Assembly: GCA_900546645.1 (NCBI GenBank)
Contig: URDR01000075.1
Span: forward strand, 1-14,095
Length of the DNA stretch: 14,095 nucleotides
Origin: an uncultured Bacteroides sp.
Lineage (GTDB): Bacteria > Bacteroidota > Bacteroidia > Bacteroidales > Bacteroidaceae
Direction of reading: 5' to 3'
The position numbers were made by a program, and so were the translations under genes. Below the pieces are notes generated by a model, which saw only the letters and a list, made by a program, of their open reading frames with translations, searched no databases and was not told the DNA's origin. Within the stretch, counting starts at the first letter, position 1, and the number at the start of each line of letters is the position of its first letter. Below are positions 7,778 to 14,095 of the stretch, piece by piece.

Positions 7778-7808
7778 CAAAGATAGGTATATTTATGAAA
7801 TGTGCAAT
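7778..7808 (-). promoter_or_regulatory. asnA promoter
   Basis: The minus strand reads TATCTTTG at 7785-7778, an exact TAnnTTTG. ATTG (7808-7805) is separated by 19 bases and serves as the -33-like element. The leader to the asnA ATG would be about 25 bases. Confidence 0.65.
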
Positions 7809-8085
7809 TAAAACAGATGATAATATTATCAAAATGTTTAAAAGAAATTATGATTCGTGACATTTTATATATTGTATATGCCAACTGTTCCTTTTCAGGT
7901 AAGATTTTGAATTCGGTGACAGATTCGGTGACAAACTTCGTTAGAAAATTTCTCGCCTCTGAATAAGGCATAAAGAAAAATGAAAAAACGGGGAGGGAGC
8001 AACAAAAATCTCTGATTGCAGCAACTATCTGTGTGTTTCTGAAAATATTTTGTTTAAAATATTAGGAATAAACAGAATTATGTTA
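7809..8085. other. Gene-poor region between the asnA and tRNA-Arg promoters
   Basis: I see no convincing gene in this stretch. A minus-strand 68-codon reading frame (7765-7971) overlaps the asnA promoter, has no recognisable domain and is probably chance. The only structure noted is a short tandem repeat, attcggtgaca at 7911-7921 and again at 7923-7933 (12-base period). Base composition is AT-rich, typical of Bacteroidales intergenic DNA. Confidence 0.5.
7911..7933. repeat. Two-copy 12-base tandem repeat
   Basis: attcggtgaca occurs twice, separated by one base. It lies in non-coding DNA between divergent promoters. Two copies are too few to infer a function; it may be a replication-slippage relic. 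Confidence 0.5.
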
Positions 8086-8093
8086 TACTTTTG
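8086..8093 (+). promoter_or_regulatory. -7 box of the tRNA-Arg promoter
   Basis: TACTTTTG matches TAnnTTTG, 27 bases before the tRNA. TTAG at 8062-8065, with a 20-base spacer, is the best -33 candidate but only a partial match. Confidence 0.6.
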
Positions 8094-8120
8094 CCTCGCC
8101 TTTTAGGAGGAATGGAATAT

Positions 8121-8192
8121 GCACCCGTAGTTCAATGGATAGAATAATGGATTCCGGTTCCATCGATTGGGGTTCGACTCCCCACGGGTGTA
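8121..8192 (+). tRNA. tRNA-Arg (anticodon CCG)
   Basis: A full cloverleaf can be drawn. The acceptor pairs 8121-8127 (GCACCCG) with 8185-8191 (G1-U72 wobble). The D-stem is 8130-8133/8142-8145 with GG in its loop, and the anticodon stem is ATGGA/TCCAT (8047+100 to 8151 and 8159-8163). The anticodon is CCG at 8154-8156, the variable loop has four bases, and the T-stem TGGGG/CCCCA flanks TTCGACT. The discriminator is A8192 and CCA is not encoded. It decodes CGG. All stems pair, so I am confident. Confidence 0.96.
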
Positions 8193-8219
8193 CTCACTTC
8201 ATTTTTTTTCATAATATGC

Positions 8220-8258
8220 GAGTGCAGGGCGAAGTGATTCGCGATGCACTCTTTTTTT
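8220..8258 (+). terminator. Intrinsic terminator between tRNA-Arg and cutC
   Basis: The perfect 7-bp stem gagtgca/tgcactc (8220-8226, 8245-8251) has an inner cgaa/ttcg pairing and is followed by seven T residues (8252-8258). It ends the tRNA transcript. Because cutC starts only 18 bases later, read-through here may also control cutC. Confidence 0.8.
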
Positions 8259-8276
8259 ATTTTTATCCAATAGAAG

Positions 8277-9020
8277 ATGATGCATTATACTTTTGAAATA
8301 TGTGCTAACTCGGCAGAGAGTTGCGTAGCGGCACAGGCAGGAGGAGCACATCGCGTAGAACTTTGTGCCTCTATGCCCGAAGGAGGAACAACTCCTTCGT
8401 TCGGTGAAATCAGACTTGCACGTAAGTTGATCGATATCCGTTTACATGTCATTATCCGTCCGCGTGGAGGAGATTTTCTCTATACGCCCTTAGAGCTGGA
8501 TGTCATGGAGGAAGATATACATATGGCGCGTCAGGCGGGAGCCGATGGAGTGGTTTTCGGCTGTCTTACTCCGGAGGGGGACTTGGATATGCCAGCCATG
8601 AGGCGTTTGATGAAGATTTCTGAAGGGATGTCTGTAGCCTTTCATCGTGCGTTTGATTATGTCCGTAGTCCGGAACAAGTATTAGAACACCTGATCGATT
8701 TGGGAGTAAACCGTGTATTGACTTCCGGTCAGCAGCCTACTGCCATGCAAGGGGCGAGTTTATTGGCTGAACTGGTTCGTCAGGCAGCAGGTCGTATTGT
8801 GATTATGCCGGGTTGCGGAGTTAATGAATGGAACATAGCCGAACTGGCTGCATGTACAGGTGCTTCTGAATTTCATTTTTCGGCACGCGAGTTAAAAGAG
8901 AGTAAGATGTTGCTGCGTAATCCGGCCTTGTCAATGGGCAGTTCAGACCAAGATGAATATGCACATCCCGTAACTACGGCAGAACGTGTGCGTCATACGA
9001 TTCAAGCATTAAGCAAATAA
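8277..9020 (+). CDS. cutC: CutC family protein (copper homeostasis)
   Basis: The 247-residue cytosolic protein matches the CutC TIM-barrel family along its whole length (E. coli CutC is 248). Signature segments are VELCASMPEGGTTPS (27-41), VIIRPRGGDFLYT (58-70), VAFHRAFD (118-125), VLTSGQ and the GCGV segment in the late barrel. CutC has been linked to copper tolerance, but its biochemical activity is unsettled, so the name reflects family rather than a proven role. Two adjacent ATGs (8277, 8280) could start it; the difference is one residue. No separate promoter can be placed between the tRNA terminator and the start. cutC is convergent with the peptidase operon and shares its terminator. 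Confidence 0.93.
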   Translation: MMHYTFEICANSAESCVAAQAGGAHRVELCASMPEGGTTPSFGEIRLARKLIDIRLHVIIRPRGGDFLYTPLELDVMEEDIHMARQAGADGVVFGCLTPEGDLDMPAMRRLMKISEGMSVAFHRAFDYVRSPEQVLEHLIDLGVNRVLTSGQQPTAMQGASLLAELVRQAAGRIVIMPGCGVNEWNIAELAACTGASEFHFSARELKESKMLLRNPALSMGSSDQDEYAHPVTTAERVRHTIQALSK

Positions 9021-9046
9021 TCTTTTTCTTTTTTACAGGATAGTAT

Positions 9047-9117
9047 AAAAAAAAGACATCCTACTTTTGATAAACCCCAGACTTATGTCGGGTAATCAGG
9101 TAGGATGTCTTTTTTTT
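9047..9117. terminator. Bidirectional terminator shared by cutC and the peptidase operon
   Basis: A perfect 18-bp inverted repeat pairs 9047-9064 (eight A then gacatcctac) with 9100-9117. The 35-base interior folds further (tgat/atca, accc/gggt, gac/gtc around a ttat loop). Each strand ends in eight T residues, so it terminates both converging transcripts. Confidence 0.92.
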
Positions 9118-9132
9118 ATGGTAAAATCAACC

Positions 9133-11295
9133 TTATCGGATGATTGTCATTTCATCGATGAGATGGCGTGCACCTGCGAATTTATCAATGATAAACAATG
9201 TGTAGCGGATGTCTACACAAGCAGCACGCTGTAGCTGCGGATTGTAGGCGATATCTCCGGTAAGACCTTCATAGTTTCGGTCAAATCCTGTACCAATCAG
9301 CTCACCGCGTGAGTTGAATACCGGTGAACCAGAATTACCTCCGGTGTTGTCGGTTGCAGTGGCAAAGCAGACCGGCATACGTCCGTCGGGCATGGCATAT
9401 TCACCGAAATCTTTCTTTTCATACAGCTCTTTCAGTTTGGCAGGAACCACAAACTCCGGGTTGTTGGGGTCTTCTTTTTCCATCACACCTTTCAGTGTAG
9501 TATAATAAAGATACTCCTTGCCGTCTTTCGGCTCATATGAACCGATTTTGCCGTAGGTCAAGCGCAGTGTAGAGTTTGCATCCGGATAGATTGCTTTACC
9601 CTCGTAGCGGCGTAAATCCAGCATACCTGCCACCCACACTTTATGTGCACGGTTATAGGCATCGGTTTCAGCCTTCATCGCATCACTGGTGGCCTGATAT
9701 CCTTCTTTTACCGATTGGGCATAGCATACCATCGGGTCTTTTTCCAAAGTTTCAGCGTTTGGATTTTTGAGGAACTTGTCAAGTGCAGCCTTGCTGCTGA
9801 AAACCGATTGAGTAAAGCAAGCATCCACAAATGCGTCTGTGCTGCCGTTATATTTATCGGCTATCTGTTTGAAGATGCTGATGTGCTGTTCAGTCGGAAC
9901 CAAGCGGGCATACAAGGCAATCAGCTGTTTCGATACTTTGCGGTCGACCTCTGGGCTATAATCCTTATTGAAGAATTTATCTCCCTCTTTTGTAAGGTCT
10001 TCAATTGCTTCAGCTGTAGCTTTTTTATCCTTCTCTTTCAGTGCCTTTAGCAGCGGAGCCGTATCCGGTATTTTAGAGAATTCAGTACCCAGCATCAGTG
10101 CCTCATAGATAGCCTGCTGATGATAAACAGCCTGGAAACGTTTAGCTACAATGTTCTTGATGCTTTGATAAGCCTCCTGGTAAGCCATATTTCCGGTCTC
10201 TTTTCCGAAAGCGAGCAGACTTTCCTGTTGTGCCTCTTTCTTGTTCAGCACTTTCAGGTTGATTAAGCCCTCATTCATACCGATGGCATTTTTCCAGTAG
10301 TTGGCAGAAGAAGCATATTTAGCAGCATACTGGATGCGTGTCTTGGCATCTTTCTGCATTTCTTCGCCCAATACGCGCAAGCGAACTCCGCGCACCGTAT
10401 CACGCATGAAGTTGGTAGTCTGCATCCGTTCTTTTACTTCATCGCTGATCATGTAGCGCCAGTTACGTCCGGGGAATCCCATCACAAATGTAAAGTCACC
10501 CTCTTTGATGCCTTTTAGATTGATGGCAATGTGCTTTTTAACTTTCAGCGGCGTGTTGTCGGCACTGTAGTTGGCCGGTTTGCCGTCAGCAGTGGCGTAG
10601 ATACGGAAGATAGAGAAGTCTCCACAGTGACGAGGCCACATCCAGTTGTCTGTATCAGCTCCGAACTTACCGATAGAAGAGGGAGGAGCTCCCACCATAC
10701 GCACGTCTTTATAGTTGGTTTTAACAAACAGGTAGTATTTGTTTGCTCCATAGAAAGGCTTCAGTTCCAGTGTAGTAAATTCGTCAGTTTTGATTTTTTC
10801 AGCTTTGGCAAATCGTTTAGCCACGGTTTCCAGATAAGAAGGCGACAGGTAATTTGTTCCGTCAGGGTCTTTATCTTTAGCCAGTTGCTGCTGAACATAA
10901 TCAGTCACGTCCAAGATGCGGTCAATGAAAGTAACCTGTAGCCCTTCGCATGGCAATTCTTCTTTACGTGACATGGCCCAGAAGCCATCAGTCAGATAGT
11001 CATGTTCTACTGAGCTATGTTGCTGTATATAACCATATCCGCAGTGGTGGTTTGTTAAAACCAAACCTTCTGCCGAGATGATTTCTCCGGTACAACCGCC
11101 CCCAAAGTGCACCACGGCATCTTTCAGGCTGATGTTGTCAGGGCAATAAACCTGATCAATGCTGATGTCAAGACCTAAATCTTGCATGACGGCAGCATTT
11201 TGCTGTTTCAGGTCGGTAAGCATCCACATTCCCTCATCGGCAAGAGCCGTGAGGGAAAAAGTAGATAATAAAGAGATGAGTAGTGTATGTTTCAT
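9133..11295 (-). CDS. S46 dipeptidyl-peptidase, DPP11-type (Asp/Glu at P1)
   Basis: The 720-residue periplasmic serine exopeptidase has a signal peptide (1-19, cleavage before DEGMW). Its chymotrypsin-like triad is H84 in LTNHHCGYG, D226 in PRHCGDFSIFR and S655 in GGNSGSPV. Cysteines C68 and C85 flank the His loop. R673, eighteen residues after the catalytic serine (GFDRNYE), is the position that selects acidic P1 residues in Porphyromonas gingivalis DPP11; serine and arginine numbering coincide with that enzyme. Family knowledge then predicts release of N-terminal dipeptides ending in Asp or Glu. It is the second gene of a two-gene operon: its ATG shares one base with the stop codon of the upstream paralogue (TAATG). 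C224 stands where the upstream copy has Thr. Family is certain; specificity is inferred from one residue. Confidence 0.93.
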   Translation of the reverse strand: MKHTLLISLLSTFSLTALADEGMWMLTDLKQQNAAVMQDLGLDISIDQVYCPDNISLKDAVVHFGGGCTGEIISAEGLVLTNHHCGYGYIQQHSSVEHDYLTDGFWAMSRKEELPCEGLQVTFIDRILDVTDYVQQQLAKDKDPDGTNYLSPSYLETVAKRFAKAEKIKTDEFTTLELKPFYGANKYYLFVKTNYKDVRMVGAPPSSIGKFGADTDNWMWPRHCGDFSIFRIYATADGKPANYSADNTPLKVKKHIAINLKGIKEGDFTFVMGFPGRNWRYMISDEVKERMQTTNFMRDTVRGVRLRVLGEEMQKDAKTRIQYAAKYASSANYWKNAIGMNEGLINLKVLNKKEAQQESLLAFGKETGNMAYQEAYQSIKNIVAKRFQAVYHQQAIYEALMLGTEFSKIPDTAPLLKALKEKDKKATAEAIEDLTKEGDKFFNKDYSPEVDRKVSKQLIALYARLVPTEQHISIFKQIADKYNGSTDAFVDACFTQSVFSSKAALDKFLKNPNAETLEKDPMVCYAQSVKEGYQATSDAMKAETDAYNRAHKVWVAGMLDLRRYEGKAIYPDANSTLRLTYGKIGSYEPKDGKEYLYYTTLKGVMEKEDPNNPEFVVPAKLKELYEKKDFGEYAMPDGRMPVCFATATDNTGGNSGSPVFNSRGELIGTGFDRNYEGLTGDIAYNPQLQRAACVDIRYTLFIIDKFAGARHLIDEMTIIR

Positions 11296-13466
11296 TATTC
11301 AACGATAGTCATTTCATCAATAAGATTTTTGCATCCTCCCAGTTTTTCAACGATAAACAACACGTAGCGGATATCTACGGCAATACAACGCTGCAGGTTG
11401 TTGTCGAAGTTGATGTCGCCTGAAAGCGATTCCCAGTTGCCATCGAAAGCAGAACCGATCAGTTCTCCGTTTCCGTTCATAACCGGTGAACCAGAGTTAC
11501 CTCCGGTAATATCGTTTGTGGTCAGGAAGCAGGTCGGCATTTCTCCGTTTGGCAGTGCATAGCGTCCGAAGTTCTTGGTAGCATACAGTTCTTTCAGTTT
11601 GGCAGGAACCACGAATTCCGGGTTGTTCGGATCTTCTTTTTCCATCACTCCTTTCAGGGTGGTGTAATATTTGTAATGAACTCCGTCTTTCGGATCGTAT
11701 GCTTTAACATTTCCGTAAGTCAGACGGATGGTAAAGTTGGCATCCGGAGCTTTCGGAGTTGGAGCATACATTTCGCACAGTCCGCGTACAAAGGTCTTAT
11801 GTAACAGGTTGATGTCACCGTTAGCCTGACTTAACTTGTCGCTCAGTTCCTTGTATTTCTGGTTGACAGTAAGGGCATATTGTACAGACAGGTCTTTGCT
11901 GAATACATCCAGCGTAGGATTGCTGATAAAGGCATCGAAGTTTGCCTGATTGGCAAAAATACTCTGGTTATAAAGTGCATCTACATAGGCATTGTAGTCG
12001 CCTTTGAAGGTCGATTTAATGGTCTGGTAGAATTCAGGTAAGGCTTCAGTCGGAACTTTTTCAGCATAAAGAGGCAACAATGCTTTTGCTACTTTGCGGT
12101 CAACTTCATGGTCGTAGTCTTTGTTATGAACGGCATCGAAAGCTTCTTTTAGCGCATCAACGGCTTTTTCAATATCTTTTTTCTTGTTTTTCTCCAAAGC
12201 AGCCATTAAGCTTTGAAGTGCATTGGCCTTTGATGAAAGCGTAAACTCGATTCCGCTTCTGAACGTTTCGGTGAAATAAGTCATTTGCGTACGCAGGGGA
12301 GTTACGCGGCCTACGTACGAATTGATTTTACTGACCACAGCTTCATAATCTGCATTTTGTTTTTCCTTGGCAAACTGAGCGAAACGAGCTTCCTGTTCGG
12401 CTTTAGTTTCCAATACGTTGTTGTCGATGATTGCCTTATTCATACCGATTGAGTTCTTCCAGTAGTTGCTTGAAACAGCATATTTGCTGGCATACTGGAT
12501 GCGAACTTTATCGCTGGCAGCCATTTCTTTGCGCAAGACACCCTGACGCGCTTCACGTACAGTGATACGAGGAATATTGGTTCCTTCCATGCGCAGGCGT
12601 ACTTCACTCTGAGTCAGGTAGCGGCTGGTGCTTCCGGGGAATCCCATAATCATGGCATAGTCGCCTTCCTGCAGTCCTTTCAGCGAGATGGTAAGGTGTT
12701 TTTTTACCTGCAAGGGCACATTCGATGCGCTATATTCAGCAGGATTTCCTTCCTGATCGGCATAAATACGGAACATAGAGAAGTCGCCGGTATGGCGAGG
12801 CCACATCCAGTTGTCGGTTTCACCTCCAAACTTACCGATAGATGAAGGGGGAGCTGCCACCATGCGCACGTCACTGTAGGTCTTGATGAAGAAAACATAA
12901 AACTTATTTCCTTCATAGAAAGGGAGAGCCAAGGTTGATACACCCGGTTTACCTTTCAGGTCGCTTTTCTTTAATTCATTGTCAGCCAGCTTGCGGAGAT
13001 ATTCAGCTCCGAAAGATTCAGCTTCACTTACTTTACCTTTATTGATGTCTGCATTGACCTTGTCGGTTACATCAGTAATACGTTCTACAAACTTGAAGGT
13101 CAACCCCGGAGTAGGCAGTTCCTCCTGATAGCTTTTAGCCCAGAAGCCATCGGTCAGGTAATCGTGCTCTACCGAGCTATGTTGTTGAATAGCGTCGTAA
13201 CCGCAGTGGTGATTCGTGAGAATCAATCCGTTGGGTGAAATGATTTCTCCGGTACATCCGCGTCCAAATATACCTACGGCATCTTTCAGGGTGATTTTCC
13301 CTGGATTGTAAATGTCAGCGATGTCCATAGCCAAGCCTTGCGCTTTCATTCGGTCGGCAAGGTTCTGCTCCTGCATGAGTTGGAGCAACCACATCCCTTC
13401 ATCGGCTTTAGCCGGAGTGAAGGCGGCACAAATCAGTGCGAGTGCTAAAACTTTTAATTTTTTCAT
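11295..13466 (-). CDS. S46 dipeptidyl-peptidase, DPP7-type (hydrophobic P1)
   Basis: The 723-residue periplasmic exopeptidase is a full-length paralogue of the next gene. It has a signal peptide (1-21, AKA before DEGMW). The triad is H87 in LTNHHCGYD, D228 in PRHTGDFSMFR and S658 in GGNSGSPVM. G676, at the +18 position from the serine (AFDGNWE), is the residue typical of DPP7-type enzymes that accept hydrophobic P1 residues. Together with the downstream Arg-type copy it would cover neutral and acidic dipeptides, feeding oligopeptide scavenging. A long leader of about 100 bases precedes the ATG. The exact P1 preference of gut Bacteroidales S46 enzymes varies, so DPP7 is a class label here. Confidence 0.92.
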   Translation of the reverse strand: MKKLKVLALALICAAFTPAKADEGMWLLQLMQEQNLADRMKAQGLAMDIADIYNPGKITLKDAVGIFGRGCTGEIISPNGLILTNHHCGYDAIQQHSSVEHDYLTDGFWAKSYQEELPTPGLTFKFVERITDVTDKVNADINKGKVSEAESFGAEYLRKLADNELKKSDLKGKPGVSTLALPFYEGNKFYVFFIKTYSDVRMVAAPPSSIGKFGGETDNWMWPRHTGDFSMFRIYADQEGNPAEYSASNVPLQVKKHLTISLKGLQEGDYAMIMGFPGSTSRYLTQSEVRLRMEGTNIPRITVREARQGVLRKEMAASDKVRIQYASKYAVSSNYWKNSIGMNKAIIDNNVLETKAEQEARFAQFAKEKQNADYEAVVSKINSYVGRVTPLRTQMTYFTETFRSGIEFTLSSKANALQSLMAALEKNKKKDIEKAVDALKEAFDAVHNKDYDHEVDRKVAKALLPLYAEKVPTEALPEFYQTIKSTFKGDYNAYVDALYNQSIFANQANFDAFISNPTLDVFSKDLSVQYALTVNQKYKELSDKLSQANGDINLLHKTFVRGLCEMYAPTPKAPDANFTIRLTYGNVKAYDPKDGVHYKYYTTLKGVMEKEDPNNPEFVVPAKLKELYATKNFGRYALPNGEMPTCFLTTNDITGGNSGSPVMNGNGELIGSAFDGNWESLSGDINFDNNLQRCIAVDIRYVLFIVEKLGGCKNLIDEMTIVE

Positions 13467-13572
13467 TCTGATATACTTTGAGTTAATAAATTTTATAGGA
13501 GACGAGGCTGACGGCGTATTAATTTGCTTGGTTTCAGCAGAGGATACTTATCTTGTCGTCAACTAAGAGCTG

Positions 13573-13580
13573 CAAAAATA
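13573..13580 (-). promoter_or_regulatory. -7 box of the S46 peptidase operon
   Basis: The minus strand reads TATTTTTG, matching TAnnTTTG, about 107 bases upstream of the first peptidase start. No clear TTTG lies at the -33 distance. The long leader could carry post-transcriptional control, but I see no named riboswitch. Confidence 0.5.
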
Positions 13581-13762
13581 CGAAAAAAAAGCATATTATA
13601 AGCGTTTTTTACTATTCTTTCAGCTAAATCGTATAAAAAATATTCAACTTGGGCAAACATGGTTTTGAAACTTGCTTTATGAATAACAATTAGAAGGCAG
13701 ACTTCTGTCAATCTGGTACATGAAAATGGTAAGATTCTGAATGAAAAGATGTGATTGGATTT

Positions 13763-13809
13763 GTTTTTCAGGCAAGAAAAAGAAATGCCTTAGCCGGTTC
13801 CTGAAAAAC
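13763..13809. repeat. 10-bp perfect inverted repeat abutting the intron 3' end
   Basis: gtttttcagg (13763-13772) and cctgaaaaac (13800-13809) are perfect complements around a 27-base loop. The right arm ends one base before the proposed intron boundary. There is no following T-run on the minus strand, so it is not a classical terminator for intron read-through. It could be a target-site hairpin or part of an older element. Confidence 0.7.
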
Positions 13810-13851
13810 GATCGGGTAGGTCAAGGGCATTACTGCCCTCTTCCCCCCTCA

Positions 13852-13885
13852 GAACCGTACGTGAGGGTTTCCCCTCATACGGCTC
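13852..13885 (-). ncRNA. Group II intron domain V (catalytic hairpin)
   Basis: The 34-base element starts GAGCCGTA, has a GAAA tetraloop (13871-13868) on a GAGGG/CCCTC stem, and ends TACGGTTC. It includes the AGC catalytic triad and a mid-stem bulge. Both length and sequence match bacterial group II domain V closely. Confidence 0.93.
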
Positions 13886-13923
13886 AAGCTTTTCAAAGTC
13901 TCTGTTCGTGTGCAGAGACCGGC

Positions 13924-14095
13924 TCATCCTACTTCTTGTTTCCATTGTTTTTTACGGGATAATTTGAAACATTCATCATGAACCAACAGATTGCATTTCC
14001 GTCCGTCTTGTACGGTCGGCATTACATTCCATGCCTTATGCGTGTCAATCGGTTCACCACATATCGGACATTTCCGACCTTGCTTTTCCCATAGG
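13924..14095 (-). CDS. ltrA: Group II intron reverse transcriptase/maturase, C-terminal HNH-type region (partial)
   Basis: The last 56 residues are visible in frame from 14094 to the TGA at 13926-13924, and the 5' part is off the edge. The segment contains KCPICGEPI (cysteines at codons 14070 and 14061) and, further on, CNLLVHDEC. These are the metal-binding corners of the HNH endonuclease domain found at the end of many intron-encoded proteins. Such proteins splice the intron and, through the HNH domain, cut the second DNA strand during retrohoming. The His-His pair normally between the two Cys corners is not seen: the region reads AWNVMPTVQDG. The fold may therefore be kept while nuclease activity is reduced or altered. 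The stop lies 38 bases before domain V, as usual for a domain IV-encoded ORF. Confidence 0.85.
   Translation of the reverse strand, partial: LWEKQGRKCPICGEPIDTHKAWNVMPTVQDGRKCNLLVHDECFKLSRKKQWKQEVG

Larger units (their letters stand above)
13467..13810. other. Upstream region of the peptidase operon
   Basis: No gene is supported in these 344 bases. They hold the operon leader (13467 to about 13565), a -7 box at 13573-13580, AT-rich DNA without clear signals (13600-13760), and a long-looped inverted repeat beside the intron end (13763-13809). Confidence 0.6.
13811..14095 (-). mobile_element. Group II intron, 3' end (partial, runs off the right edge)
   Basis: On the minus strand the order is maturase C-terminus, a short hairpin (13898-13904 with 13913-13919), domain V, domain VI and a 3' end reading CCTACCCGAT. 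The last intron base is placed at 13811, where the terminal dinucleotide AT fits the AY rule; the boundary may be off by a few bases. Domain VI is a short hairpin with GGGCA/TGCCC; A13817, seven bases from the end, is a candidate branch point. The 5' half, the 5' exon and most of the RT lie outside the window. The intron is transcribed toward the peptidase operon. Confidence 0.88.

Noticed and set aside
7765..7971. 68-codon minus-strand reading frame upstream of asnA
   Set aside because: It overlaps the asnA promoter, has no recognisable domain and no matching promoter; its VTE repeat merely reflects the 12-base tandem repeat.
8121..8276. tRNA-Arg 3' end as an integration site for a mobile island
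   Set aside because: No integrase and no direct repeat of the tRNA 3' end is seen; the flank passes straight into a terminator and cutC.
13594..13599. TATAAT on the minus strand as a sigma70-type -10 box
   Set aside because: Bacteroidales primary sigma factors use TAnnTTTG; a better match lies 15 bases downstream, and TATAAT is expected by chance in AT-rich DNA.
13741..13962. 73-codon plus-strand reading frame at the right end
   Set aside because: It runs antisense through intron domains V and VI and the maturase tail, so it is a by-product of structured RNA.

Overview
The window is chromosomal DNA from a member of the Bacteroidales, most likely a gut Bacteroides/Phocaeicola-type organism. 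The evidence is the recurrent TAnnTTTG -7 promoter box (eight positions, both strands), weak Shine-Dalgarno sequences, an S46 dipeptidyl-peptidase pair, a Bacteroidetes-type LptD, and a CarboxypepD_reg/TonB_C fusion protein. Species cannot be fixed from the sequence alone.

Layout, left to right. (1) The 5' part of a tRNA-Glu(UUC) runs off the left edge on the minus strand, with its promoter. (2) A minus-strand group follows. It holds a PFL-activase-like radical SAM protein, then, overlapping by 4 bases, a Cys-cluster/CarboxypepD_reg/TonB_C protein, then 78 bases further a NamZ-type (DUF1343) exo-N-acetylmuramidase. (3) Divergent from these are an HD-domain hydrolase and lptD (plus strand). 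lptD converges on asnA (minus strand) across an AT-rich inverted repeat. (4) A gene-poor stretch of about 370 bases leads to tRNA-Arg(CCG), a terminator-like hairpin and cutC (plus strand). (5) cutC converges, across a long hairpin that works on both strands, on a minus-strand operon of two S46 exopeptidases. The first has Gly and the second Arg at the S1 specificity position, so they read as a DPP7-type enzyme and a DPP11-type enzyme. (6) At the right edge is the 3' end of a group II intron on the minus strand: the C-terminus of its reverse transcriptase/maturase with a Cys-rich HNH-type domain, domain V and domain VI. It sits immediately beside a 10-bp inverted repeat.

Most of the window is housekeeping and envelope biology: tRNAs, asparagine synthesis, LPS export, peptidoglycan turnover and periplasmic dipeptide release. 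The two peptidases form one functional unit, since together they should remove dipeptides with hydrophobic or acidic penultimate residues from peptides entering the periplasm. The least understood parts are the radical SAM/TonB pair and the intron-junction structure. I do not see a CRISPR array, prophage, toxin-antitoxin module or defence island.
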